Part shown: piece by piece, positions 1 to 12,100 of the stretch
Numbering within the stretch: the stretch's first letter is position 1
Layout: each line of letters starts with the position of its first letter
Origin: Strongylocentrotus purpuratus
Taxonomy: Eukaryota; Echinodermata; Echinoidea; Camarodonta; Strongylocentrotidae
Length of the DNA: 64,000 nucleotides
Direction of reading: 5' to 3'
NCBI RefSeq assembly: GCF_000002235.5
Contig: NW_022145599.1
Span: 3,975,677-4,039,676 of the forward strand
Program-made: the position numbers and the translations under genes
The notes under the pieces: model-generated
Databases searched by the model: none
The model's input: only the letters and a program-made list of their open reading frames with translations
Told to the model about the DNA's origin: nothing

Positions 1-83
1 ACACACACCCTCACTCACAAACTAACTAACTACTAACCGAAATGTAACGTAAACAATCTTTTGAAAATCATTGTTGGAGTACA

Positions 84-1292
84 TCAAGTATTGTAACTGT
101 TAACGAAATGCTGGTTAAGTTTACGTTTGAATACATTGAGTGTGGTTGCATCGGAAATACAATTTTCAATTTCGTTTAAAATTTTGGGACCAGTATACCG
201 AATGGATCTTATATCTAACGAATTTTGAGGTTTTGGCAGTCGAAATTTCATTGAATTGCGGGTAAAATGTGAATGAATATCTGAATTTAGCTGAAACATA
301 TCATGAAACGAAAGTGGAAGAGTATTGTTTATATATCGATACATGAAAATACCAACAAGATATTTATATATGTCAAAAATGTTTAAAAGATTTAACGAAT
401 GAAAAATAGGACTAGAATGGGCAAGATAATGCGAAAGAGTACAAATTCGAATAGCTTGTTTCTGTTTCTTAAAAATACTTACTAATCTGGTTTTACACGC
501 TGAACCCCATACAATATTACCATACATGAGATACGGCAAGATAAGAGCATTGTATAATAGAATTAATATATGTGGGGGTACTGTATATTTCAATTTATAT
601 AAAATTCCAATGGTTTTACTTATTTTATTACAGACATGTCTGACATGAAAATCCCATTTTAGATAACAATCAACATGTATACCAAGGAAATTATGACAGT
701 CGACGAAATCAATCAACTCTCCGTCCAATTGTACTTTGGGTAAAGCGATACTCCGTGAATTGTTCAAACAAAAATATATACATTTAGTTTTTTTAACATT
801 GAGACATAGCTTGTTTGTTCTTAACCATTCAACAACCTTGATAAGTTCTGTATTTGTTTGACATATTAAGTCATTCTGATTATAATTTGAGGCAATCAAA
901 CAAGTATCATCTGCGTATTGAATAAAGTGAAACAATTTTGAAACACAATATAAATCATTAACATATAATAGGAACAATAGAGGACCTAGAATTGATCCTT
1001 GAGGAATACCTGTTTTGATCAAAAGTTTTTTAGAAATATGAGTTTTATACATTGTACATTGATTTCTGTTTGTTAAATAATCTTTAAACCATAAATAGGG
1101 TATACCACGAATACCATATCTAGATAACTTAGAAAGTAATATGTCGTGATCCATTACATTTAAAGCTTTCGACAGGTCTAAAAATATACCGATAACAAAC
1201 TTATTTGAGTGCAATGCGTTACATACTGTATCACTAAAATCAATAAGAGCATGATTAGTTGAATGGTTTGGCCGAAAGCCATATTGATGCAT
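84..1292 (-). pseudogene. LINE reverse transcriptase, C-terminal two thirds
   Basis: This open frame of 402 codons encodes the palm and thumb of a non-LTR retrotransposon reverse transcriptase. Visible motifs are GFRPNHST (residues 5-12), FLDLSKA of motif A (37-43), GIPQGSILGP (95-104) and the catalytic YADDT (126-130). They are followed by the LGI/W-type thumb and the 'YLMYGNIVWG' stretch usual in CR1/Jockey-group LINEs. The usual FDTVDH after motif A reads LNVMDH, a sign of decay. The frame is broken upstream: the fingers lie in another frame at 1349-1738. No endonuclease domain is found next to it, so the copy is 5' truncated. CR1/Jockey group is my placement from motifs only. Confidence 0.93.
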
Positions 1293-1348
1293 GTATAAAA
1301 TATTGTTATGTTCAAGAAATTTATATAGACGAACGTAAACTAATTTTT

Positions 1349-1738
1349 CTAGTAACTTTGAAATATATCATAAGGATCCCCTGTTTTTGGTACAGGAACA
1401 ATTTTTGCAGTTTTAAGCCGGTTTGGAAATTTTCCAGTCGAAATTGATAAATTCATAATGTGCATCAACGGACGGGCTATAGCGTGAATAGATTTCTTTG
1501 CTATATTTTGACTAACATCATCAACTCCAGTGCTATTTGTATTCTTTAAATTCCTAAAAATATTTATAATTTCGTTTTCAGATGTAGGGCACAAAAATAA
1601 CGAATTTGGATTTGATGCGTTCATGTAATCCAAATGGTGTTTATAAGAGCGAGGAATCTGGGCAGCTGTTTTGGTTCCAACGTCATTAAACATTCTATTG
1701 AACAGTTCGGATATTTCGCACTCATTGTCTACTATCAC
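1349..1738 (-). pseudogene. LINE reverse transcriptase, N-terminal fingers
   Basis: Encodes the start of the same LINE protein: a helical linker, then the RT finger motif (NSTGVDDVS) and KIVPVPKTGDP. It should continue into the NYRPIS motif, but that motif is missing. The frame then picks up again as ISKLLEKL in a different phase just before 1292. A small deletion or frameshift therefore separates this part from the catalytic part. Confidence 0.85.
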
Positions 1739-1860
1739 ACCGTTGACTTTGTATATTGTATTTTTTCACTGACAATGAATTCACATTGTAATCAAGTTTT
1801 TTTTAAAGTTTCCCAGGTTCATTTAGGAGAATAGAAGATTGATATTGTTAAGTTGTTCGA

Positions 1861-2570
1861 TAACATCACTCATTTTGATTTGATTGGATATATTTTGTCA
1901 TTAAAAACAGTGTAAAGGCTATATAGTCTCAAACAAATTAACCTACACCATTAAACTTCAAGCTCACTCACACATGATATATTGCGACACTTTCAAGGCT
2001 ACTTATTATTTCAAGTTCATGTATATACAAACGTCAACCGTTTCAATGTATAAGTACTTCTTACTTGAATCATTGCTCTGGAAACAATTCTTTGCCCATT
2101 GTTGTATATTGTACTACATTTTCACTGACAATGAATTCACATTGTAATGCAGTTTTCAGGAAAACTATACTTACTTTTAATGTTATATTTTGATAATTGA
2201 TACTAAAGCAAGTCGTTGCGCTTATCGATAGGATAATGTGAAGTACGTGTAAAATAATGATATCATTACGTGCTATTTTTAACCGGACTAGACATTTATA
2301 AAAATATAAAACATGAATACACTATTGACAGCAAGCAAGTTTTTCAACAAAGAATCAGAAATTGAACAACATTGCACATTTTAGTAAGGACAGATTAGAA
2401 GATGCTTTCAAGTATGCTACACTCTTAGTTGAACATTAACAGTTGTCTTCTAAAGTCTTCCATATAAATATAAATTTAAAGGAGGTCAATAATCATTATG
2501 AAAACACCACTTTCGTAAGGTTGACATATCAATATATATTCTGCACACATGTAACAATGTGAAAATATTT
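1861..2570. other. AT-rich sequence without genes
   Basis: No coding signal seen. A motif of about 28 bases (TTCACTGACAATGAATTC and its flank) occurs at 1767 and again at 2118, so at least this part contains a short direct duplication. Confidence 0.5.
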
Positions 2571-3830
2571 ATTCTTTGGGGGGACGGGGGGGGGGGGGAA
2601 TCCAGAAAGGGACTGATATGTGAAAATTTGGGTACTGGCCCATGGATTGTGGGGCGGGGTACACGTCCTCCCTCAATTTACTTAGGGGGGATCGCCCCCC
2701 CCCCCCCCAGATAATCTGAGAAAGTGCACACCAACAAATGTATAACAACTACTGACTAAAGACTACAACACACTTTTAGGCTCTGGAGGGGCCCAAGAGT
2801 ACAGCGTTTAGACTAATAAAAATGCAAAAATCTTCTCACTCGGTCGCTACGCCCCTTTGCATAATATCCCTCAAAATATACAAGTAAATATTGTATTGTT
2901 GGTATCGCGTAAGCACAGTTTACACTGCATGTTTACAAGATTAAGAGTTATAGAAGTAGATCAGTGATCCAAAAATTAATATTCAGCTTGCTCTTTTAAG
3001 AAGTCCCTTCCTGCCTACTGACTGCACACTAGATACCGGCAAAGTAAAAGTAAAGTGTAAAAACAGTATATTGCTTGTTTTTATGCTGTAGTTTTGCTAA
3101 AGAATGTAACTTTATAATACAACAAAACTTCAAAAACCTGTGAGGGGGTAGCGTGTAGCTCTATAATCAGAACTTATCACATAGCTTCATGGGAGGTAGT
3201 CACTTCCGTCACCTCCGCCCCTTTCACTGGCGTACTGATGTGGTGGCAGTAATCCCCCCCCCCCCCCATAAAATTTAAACATGGTTTATTTCTAATTTGA
3301 TACCAGTGGTTTACAAATGTTACTAAAATGCTTCTTTTTTTTTTCAATCAGCTCCCGGGGGCTCTACCGCCCCCCCCCCCCCGGACCCAACCAAAGGCCC
3401 TAAGACGGCCCCTAGATGCTCATCAATCGGATCGTATTTTTTTGCCTAAAACCCCTGAACTTGGGGGAGCGCTGCCCCCTAGACCTCACTCCAATTAGTG
3501 ACCTGCCAGTGTCACAAATAAGGTACCAAAAAATGCTCATCTAACCGAAATTAAATGCTTAAAACCCAAGAGCGTCATGGGGCTCCACCCCCTGATTCCC
3601 GCCGGTGCTTTGCCCCTGGACCCCACGCCAATTTACGCTCCAATTGCTTCGCTCGCTTTGCACTCCCTGATCGGAAATACTTTAGCTCCCCACATCTCCC
3701 CCCCCCCCCCCCTCCCCAACGTTTTTGCTCATTACGCCACTGGCCCCTCTTGCTAATATGTTTCCTCGTCCCTCGCATTTCGTCCCCCGGTCATGAAAAG
3801 AAATCGCCGCCCCTGATTGTAGGTGTTTGA
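2571..3830. mobile_element. Cluster of G/C-tract MITE remnants
   Basis: Contains repeated C- and G-homopolymer runs of 8-16 bases, beside phrases shared with complete hAT-like MITEs elsewhere in the window (for example CACTGGCGTA at 3226 and the GCCACTGGCCCC end near 3737). Boundaries and target duplications could not be paired, so I treat it as a nest of degraded elements. Short open frames here are Pro/Gly artefacts. Confidence 0.5.
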
Positions 3831-3865
3831 AGCCCTATTTAAGTTGAGAGCCAGCTAGCTGAAAT

Positions 3866-5640
3866 CTATCCTCTTCATCATGTATTTCTTTGTTTTTCCT
3901 TCAATCTATTCTCTTCTCTTTCGTTATGTCTTTGTTTCTCTTTCAATCTATCCTCTTCTATTTCAATCTATCCTCTTCTTTTTCATACTTATGTCCTTAT
4001 TTGTTCTTCCTCAATCTATATCCTCTTCTCTTTCGTCATGTATTTCTTTGTTTTTCCTTCAATCTATTCTCTTCTCTTTCGTTATGTCTTTGTTTCTCTT
4101 TCAATCTATCCTCTTCTCTTTCATACTTATGTCCTTATTTAGTTCTTCCTCAATCTATATCCTCTTCTCTTTCGTCATGTATTTCTTTGTTTTTCCTTCA
4201 ATCTATTCTCTTCTCTTTCGTTATGTCTTTGTTTCTCTTTCAATCTATCCTCTTCTCTTTCATACTTATGTCCTTATTTAGTTCTTCCTCAATCTATATC
4301 CTCTTCTCTTTCGTCATGTATTTCTTTGTTTTTCCCGGGTTTTTACTTTAGTCTATCCTCTTCTCTGTCGTTATGTCTTCGTTCTCCTTCAGTCTATCCT
4401 CTTCTCTGTCGTTATGTCTTCGTTCTCCTTCAGTTTATCCTCTTCTCTGTCGTTATGTCTTCGTTCTCCTTCAATCTATCCTCTTCTCTGTCGTTATGTC
4501 TTCGTTCTCTTTCAATCTATCCTCTTCTCTTTCATCATGTTCTAATTTGTTTTTCCTCAATCTATGTCCTCTTCTCTTTTGTCATGTATTTCTTTGTTTT
4601 TTCCCGGGTTTTTCCTTCAATCTATCCTCTTCTCTGTCGTTATGTCTTCGTTCTCCTTCAATCTATCCTCTTCTCTTTCGTCATGTATTTCTTTGTTTTT
4701 CCTTCAATCTATTCTCTTCTCTTTCGTTATGTCTTTGTTTCTCTTTCAATCTATCCTCTTCTCTTTCGTCATGTATTTCTTTGTTTTTCCCGGGTTTTTA
4801 CTTGAATCTTTCCTTTTCTCCGTCGTTATGTCTTCGTTCTCTTTCAATCTATCCTCTTCTCTTTCAATCTATCCTCTTCTCTTTCATACTTATGTCCTTA
4901 TTTAGTTCTTCCTCAATCTATAACCTCTTCTCTTTAGTCATGTATTTCTTTGTTTTTCCCGGGTTTTTACTTCAATCTATCATCTTCTCTGTCGTTATGT
5001 CTTCGTTCTCCTTCAATCTATCCTCTTCTCTGTCGTTATGTCTTCGTTCTCCTTCAATCTATCCTCTTCTCTGTCGTTATGTCTTCGTTCTCTTTCAATC
5101 TATCCTCTTCTCTGTCGTTATGTCTTCGTTCTCCTTCAATCTATCCTCTTCTCTGTCGTTATGTCTTCGTTCTCCTTCAATCTATCCTCTTCTCTGTCGT
5201 TATGTCTTCGTTCTCCTTCAATCTATCCTCTTCTCTGTCGTTATGTCTTCGTTCTCTTTCAATCTATCCTCTTCTCTGTCGTTATGTCTTCGTTCTCCTT
5301 CAATCTATCCTCTTCTCTGTCGTTGTGTCTTCGTTCTCTTTCAATCTATCCTCTTCTCTGTCGTTATGTCTTCGTTCTCCTTCAATCTATCCTCTTCTCT
5401 GTCGTTATGTCTTCGTTCTCTTTCAATCTATCCTCTTCTCTGTCGTTATGTCTTCGTTCTCCTTCAATCTATCCTCTTCTCTGTCGTCATGTTCTAATTT
5501 GTTTTTCCTCAATCTATATCCTCTTCTCTTTTGTCTTGTATTTCTTTGTTTTTCCTTCTCCATATCCTCTCCACTCTCTTTATGTATTTCTTTGTTTTCC
5601 CTTTTATATTATCTTCCCTTCCTGAGTGTACGTGCTTGCC
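3866..5640. repeat. Pyrimidine-rich 41-bp minisatellite
   Basis: Tandem array built on a 41-bp unit (TTCTCCTTCAATCTATCCTC followed by TTCTCTGTCGTTATGTCTTCG). Variant units at the 5' side carry TTTCTTTGTTTTTCC and insertions of CCCGGGTTTTT. The purest part is 4980-5480. The unit is not a multiple of three and has no stop in any forward frame, so all three frames stay open for hundreds of codons and give Ser/Leu/Phe-rich nonsense. It is not a gene. Confidence 0.95.
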
Positions 5641-5683
5641 CATTCTTTCACCACAGTATTTCTAAGAATTTCTTCGCAAAAAC

Positions 5684-5809
5684 AATGGCTAAACAATCGT
5701 GTAAAAAAAGCGCTGCCCGGGGATCTCACTCAAATAAAAAGACTGCCAAGAAAACGCGTATAAAGAGGTGTTTTTTAAGATTGGACGCTGTCCGTGCGGT
5801 GCCGCATTA
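5684..5809 (+). CDS. Short Lys/Arg-rich open frame, doubtful
   Basis: Starts ATGGCTAAACAATCG directly after the minisatellite and encodes about 41 residues, very rich in Lys and Arg (MAKQSCKKSAARGSH at the start), ending before TAA. The composition resembles a histone tail or nuclear targeting peptide, but there is no family match I can name. It could be a first exon of an unrecognised gene or chance. No splice partner was found. Confidence 0.2.
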
Positions 5810-6169
5810 AGGGGTTCAAAAACATCAATTTGGGGCCATTTTTGAGGCAAAATGTACTTTTTCCAAATGATGCAAAATCCTGCTGTACGCGATGGTTAAC
5901 GCGTTTAGGGGATTTTTTCTAGTCCTCAGGGCTAGACCGGGGGAGGGGGGGTTAATAATTTGACGTGTTTACATCCGTCGTGTTTGCTCATAGTGTGGAC
6001 GACGGCCGCGAGAGGTAGCTTATCTAGGGCGAGTCGGTTTGAAACGGCGATCTTATTCCGTAGCTTAGTATTTTCATCCATTGTATAATCATACGTAACA
6101 TTCTTTTTACTGTAAATGTATGTATTTTGTTGACTATAGGGGCCCACTCACAAGCTTAGCTTCTAAAGG

Positions 6170-6292
6170 GGTCCTAAAACCATTCAGTTTATGATGTAAT
6201 CAAGCTAGAATATGTTGATTGATGTACTGTTACCAGTCTCTGTTTTATGTAACAGTGTGGTTTTGAATAAAATGAACTGAACTGAACTGAAT
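6170..6292 (+). mobile_element. LINE 3' end with ACTGA repeat tail
   Basis: A 3'-UTR-like stretch ending in GAATAAAATGAACTGAACTG. A short pentamer tail of this kind is typical of CR1/L2-type LINE 3' ends. No protein part is attached. Confidence 0.5.
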
Positions 6293-6639
6293 CTTAAGAT
6301 CATCGGTAGATCAAGATGGATGCCTACAGTACCGACCCAGACCTAAGTCTTACGCCTATAGCTGGTTCCTTGTATTTTGTTTGGCATATAAGAATAGTAA
6401 CTGTTCACTGTATATTGTGTACTTTTGTAAACACTACATGTACTTCAGATTTGAAATGTAATTCTTTTTTTTCAAAGAAAGGACTTATGTTGGCTGTGAA
6501 TCAAACCCATTTGGAAGTGTACATGCAGGTTGATGTTATTGCTTCTCTATTGAAATACAATTTTACATTGTGAATTTTACATCAGAAGCGCAATTTGATA
6601 AACTTTACATTGTCAACAACTTAAATTGTAATGCCTATT

Positions 6640-6993
6640 AGGCACGGATCCAGGGGGCCAAGCGGGCCTTGCCCCCCTGCAAAACAACAAACAACACAAA
6701 AACAAACAAACGAACAAAAACAAAAAATAGGAAAGAGAGAGAGAGAGAGAGAAGGATAAAGAAGGGAAAGGAAAATAGGAGAGAAAGGGAAAGAAAGAAC
6801 TGTGAGGAAGGAAAAAAAGGGTGCCACACGGGAGAGCAGTATTCTAGTGCTGGTCTCCAGGCCCGTAGCCACGGGGGGGGGGGGGGAGGGGGCACATGCC
6901 CCCCCCCCCCCGAAAAAAAAATCAAGATCGGTTGAACTTTTTAAGACCCCTCCCAAGGACGTCGATCAATTACATGTATGTTGCCTCCATTAA
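6640..6993 (+). mobile_element. Nested G-tract MITE remnants
   Basis: From 6859 the sequence CAGGCCCGTAGCCACGGGG and the 90 bases that follow match the complete hAT-like MITE at 8682-8804 (the same GTTGAACTTTTT...AGACCCCT and ATCAATTACATGTATG). The right inverted repeat is missing. Upstream, 6643 begins another end (GGCACGGATCCAGGGGG), followed by an A-rich and (GA)n stretch. Confidence 0.65.
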
Positions 6994-7329
6994 TATGTAG
7001 ATGTAACTCGATCTAATTTCTCCCATTAAAAAGGAACATGTTAAAATTAGGGGTAATCATGAACCTTCGATATAGGAGGGGTGGGGTGAATGTAAATGTT
7101 ACACCCCTCCGCCTCTCCATCATATGACACTTTTCTGTCGGCAAATATCAGAAATTGATAATCCTCTTTCCTCCCTTTTTACTTGCTGCAAGAAAAATGT
7201 GTGAAATATGAAACTTTTCAACTAAATTGACGGCAAATATCCCCCCCCCCTTCCTTCAATTTCAAAGTGGTCCCTCGACGGCCCTTGTCATGTAATGTCT
7301 TTCTCGTTCTATTTTCATATGTTTACCAG

Positions 7330-7603
7330 TATAACTGGTACAGAGGTGGACCCCCTAACTCGAGGCATGAACCTGCATCGCCGCAAATGTTCTTTAGATA
7401 CAATGCAGACGTGACTTTTGGCCGTCCTTACAACAGCGGATTGCCTGATGATTCAATGGGTCGCAGAAGGCACTATCCCATGACTGCTTATGAGGAGATG
7501 ATGTACCTGCGTTATAGACGGATGATCTGTTTCTTTACGTCCATTATCATGTTTCTTATCGTCTTGTTGCTTATAATTGGAGCTGTCGCCCTCGCACTGT
7601 TCT
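7330..7603 (+). CDS. Exon: cytoplasmic part and transmembrane helix of the EGF/repeat protein
   Basis: Acceptor TTTCATATGTTTACCAG precedes TATAAC, and donor GTGAGT follows TTCT. The exon is 274 bases, entering in phase 0 and leaving in phase 1. It encodes 91 codons ending in a helix of about 27 hydrophobic residues preceded by RYRRM, so positive charge is on the cytoplasmic side. Confidence 0.72.
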
Positions 7604-9062
7604 GTGAGTCAAAACAATATTGTTGCATTGTTGGTAATCTTTTCATTTGCATTTAAAGGGATAGTTGAGTTTTGTTGCAGAGGGCACTTCACAAAATAAT
7701 CTTTTTGTGACATAATGAAAAACTGAGTGTCAAATTTGAAAGAACATACAACTTAAATGACAAAATCATCTTGTTTTGGTCAAAATCTGTTCAGAGAGAA
7801 ATAAGACGATTTCTAATATTTTTGGTGCCCCACAAATATTGCCGTTGAAAAACGAGATAGCGCCTAATACGTTTTATTCCAGCCAATGCTGATGTTGGCT
7901 TTTTTTACAATGTATGTTGGTTATAATACGCACAACCAGCCGGCCCGTGTATTGTTATTATAAATTAATTGATTAATTAACGGTCACCATATTTTTTGAA
8001 AGTGGACCTGAATTGGTATGATTATATTGGCTAAATCTCACACATTTCGGGGGTATGAAATTACCTTCATAGCAATTTTAGGTCCTAAAAGAGCACTAGA
8101 AATTTCATACATAAGAATAAGAGCAATAACCATGTACTTTGCAGGCATTTGCAGTCTGAAACTAGAACTCAACTATTCCTTTAAGATGAATGCATTAATT
8201 GAAATATTGACAAACATTTTATATAAAATTATAAAGAAATATCCATTGTACGATCTTTCTAGCACGACGTGGAGTTGCTAATGTGTGTGCGTGCATGTGT
8301 ATGCCTGTGTGAGTGATAACTTTTTTTTTTTTTTAATTACGAAATAAATATAGCGCTATTTGCCAAGATACTTGAGCTAGAAAAAGATTTTTTTTTTAAT
8401 TTCAGTTAACTTTGAAAGTTGTAGTGGTGGTAACTGGTCACCAGAGCGAATTGTCGCAAACAAAATGTTTTGACTAATAAAAATACAAATATTAGGGCTT
8501 CCAGACATACTCAAATTAATGGAAATCATTTACAATGAAATCAAATTTTTCAATGGCACAGTTGAGGTAAATGATGAATCTCTTGATACTTTAATTTTCT
8601 AGGGTGAATGTGACTGGCAAATTTATTGGCATTGGACTGTTGTTGGGTATACATTTTAACAACTACTTGTGTACTTTTCCACAGGCACGTAGCCATGGGG
8701 GGGGGGGGGGCACGGGGGTTGAACTTTTTTAGACCCCTGCCCAGGACGTTGATCAATTACATGTATGTGCCCCTCTAATACATCAAACTCTGGCTACGTG
8801 CCTGCTTTTCCATTCATCTTTTTGTTTCTTTTCGATTCTTTTCGGAACTGTACGAACTGGCAGTGCCGCAAGGAAGTAAGCATATATTTGATTTTACTTT
8901 TTTGTTGTAGTTTGGTGTACTATAAAATGGTTATTATCTTTTCAACTGCATGCTATAGCATCATTACTTTTTCTTGATAACATCGTGATCACTATAATTA
9001 TTGGTAATGAGTGTTTTAATAAAACCGCCCTGCACCCCACAACACACACATTCTCAAAGCAG

Positions 9063-9129
<67 letters not shown>

Positions 9130-12100
9130 ATACAAGGAAATAACAAAAACTATGTTTTACCTATGGCTATATTTTGTTTTAATGAATCTATCTTCACTCA
9201 CCTATTCATGCTGCTCATACGCATAAACAAATACTAACAAATACATGAATATGTATGAGGTTTGTAACAAAATAAGCATGCATTTTAATGGCGAGTGCCG
9301 ACGATCCCTACAGGTGGTACTGATACCGGCACTGGTACTGATCCCGGCACTGGTACTGATCCCGGCACAGGCACTGATCCATGTGCCAATGTGATCTGTG
9401 GAAATGGAAGAACGTGTCGGGAAGGAACGTGTTATTGTGCACCAGGATTCGCTGGTTCACGATGCGAAACGGGTGAGGCAAAATCAAAACGAATAGACCT
9501 GTATTGTTTTTGTACATATGTTTCTCTCTAGAACCCTTGGGTTACATGTACCAACTTTTTTTATTCACCTGGTACGTACAGTAGTTTGGTCAAAATAGGG
9601 TTTGACCCCCCTCCTCCCCCATAAAAAATAATAACAAAAGATTCCCAACGGTTTCTGGTAGTGCTTGACATAAGGAACAACTGTAGTTTGAATAGTTTCA
9701 ATAGATTTTTAACCCTCAATCTAACTTCTAAGGTAAAGACAAGGGAGGGATACCTTAAATGATTTATGGCGTTTGCAGCCATTTTTAATGATTCAATGGC
9801 AGCCATCTTGTATACAATGTTCCACAAAAGTTGCAATTATAGTTGATACTATTTTTGAATGAATATTCTTACCCTTAAAATGGACCTGGTTTACACAAAC
9901 TCTATATTGTAAATAGTAACCGAAATCTGATAATGTTGCGATACCGGCTGTCATGGATGCTTTCTTGGATTTCAAGGTTTTCTGAAAACCATAACACATT
10001 TTAAACAGTCTTAATGGTTTTGTCGCAATCCAAAACCTAGGCAAAGATACCAAAATTGCAGAAGAAGGATATATCACGAGTTGAGACTGATTTAAGTTTT
10101 TGGCTTCCATCTTGCAATACAAGATGGCGATCATCTTTTGTGTCATTTTAATTTAAAGCATTTTAGTGAACATCCTGACCTTTAAAACATATTTTATATC
10201 TTTCTAATTATAGCTTTACGGTAAAAAAAAAATAATAATATAGCCAATTAACTCACTCCCGGGTCATTTTTAGGATACTGTAGTCATTTCGGACACAATC
10301 TTGGATTTTTTATTTTCCTTAAAGGTATTTACAAAGTTTTGGTATGGGGGTCATGTATTTGGTTCAAATGAATATATTGGGAGCATATGCGATTTTAAAA
10401 TATTCAATGATCGTTGTCTCGGTTGAAATCGAGTCTAGTAAGTGCTCACACTACCCCCCCCCCCCCCCCCCCCCTCTCCCACTGAGCAAAAAATGATCTG
10501 CTCAATTTTTGAATTCCCGAGAGCAAAATTGAGGAAGAAACAAAATGCTCTTACCCCCCCCCCCCCCCCCACTGAGCAGAATTTTGTTCAGCGCGATTTT
10601 TAAATTTTAGGCCCCCCCCCCCCCCCCTATCGGCAAATCCTGGATCCGCCACTGGATCTGTCATGCATAGGTGCCGTAGTCGAGTGATTAAGTCGCCGGA
10701 CTGTCGACCATAAGGTCCGCGGTTCGAGACCCGCCGCCTTTAGCAAGACATTGATCTACATTTGCCACACTCTACCCAGGTGATGTGAATGGGTACCTGG
10801 CAAGAACTAACTCTTTGAAATTCTAGAGCGCCGTAATGGCAGCACAGAGTCGGGGTAATAATCTCCAAGTTTGAAAGCGCTCAGTGTAATAAGCGCTATA
10901 TAAAAACTAGTATATTATTTTTATTATAACAAAGTTGCATCCATAGCATATATGCATTGAGTTATCTATTTATATCTTTGAGCCCGTCAGCCATCTAGGA
11001 TGAAACGTATTAAATTGAGTGTGTTTTTTTAAAACCAAAGGTTTAGAATTTTAGTAGCCTATTAAGCCCCAGTCCCATATAAAGCCGGACCAGCACGGAC
11101 GAGCACGGACCACTCCGGACCATCCCGGACCATGGTCTGGGGTGATCCGGGATAGTCCGGGATGTTTTGTTCAAAAAAGTGTGATGCTTTAAAAGCTACA
11201 GTCCCATATACGTCCCGGACCGTCCCGGAACCATCCCGGACCCCATCCGGGGTGATCCGGGATTCGGTCCGTGTTGACACCCTGTTGGCACCGGGGTGGT
11301 CCTGGATGGTCCTGGATGGTCCTGGATGGTCCTGGATGGTCCTGGGCGGTCAATAACTCACTCCCGGACTGCCACGGATCAACACGGACCGCCCCGGCGC
11401 CACTACGGATGACCCCGGACCCAGCACGGTGGCTACACGGATCACCCCGGATCAAACTATTGTCCCGGACCGTCCCGGACCACCCCGGCAGTTTTTGACC
11501 GTCAAAAACATCCGGGGTCGACTCCCAGACCGCCCAGGACCATCCAGGACCATCCAGGACCATCCAGGACCATCCAGGACCACCCCGGTGCCAACACGGT
11601 GTCAACACGGACCGAATCCCGGATCCCACCGGATGGGGTCCGGGATGGTCCGGGACGGTCCGGGACGTATATGGGACTGTAGCTTATGTGCCTCCTTTGA
11701 ACTTCTCTTTGTAATTCTAAGGTAAAGGCCATAAAATGGTATTCAAAGGCGGAAATTAGACAAAAGAAATGAGAATAAATCATAAATCGCTGCTCATCGC
11801 AAAATGAAAATTTGAAGAAGTTAAACGTGTTTCAATGAACATTAATTTTATTGACATTGTTTTCTCTAAAAACTATCACCTCTGTTTTACCATGTTTGCG
11901 TCTATTGGTTATAGGTACAATGCAGGTGGAAGAAAGATTATCAACTCAAGCACATTTGACTACCGGGCCTTGGAACACTCCTACACAGAGGGGAATATCG
12001 CAGGTCTCCACCTCAATGCCCGATTCTCCTACTGAGTATCTGCGTCCGTCTTATAGCTTTCAATCCACCTCCTCTTCCTCTACCTCCTCCGCCTCTTCCA

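Noticed and set aside
4373..5810. Open frames of up to 374 codons across the pyrimidine array
   Set aside because: All three frames are open because of the stop-free 41-bp unit; the translations are the same repeat in shifted frames, with no domain.
6621..6993. Pro/Gly-rich frames over G- and C-tracts
   Set aside because: Homopolymer artefacts of MITE sequence; the same applies to frames at 3555-3830, 18750-19016 and 32157-32463.
8820..8880. Possible mini-exon NCTNWQCRKE before GTAAGC
   Set aside because: Donor is good but there is no AG acceptor (TTTTCGG) and the neighbouring exons already join in phase without it.
11062..11783. Several Gly/Pro/Trp-rich frames on both strands
   Set aside because: They arise from the inverted CCGGACC repeats of the foldback element.
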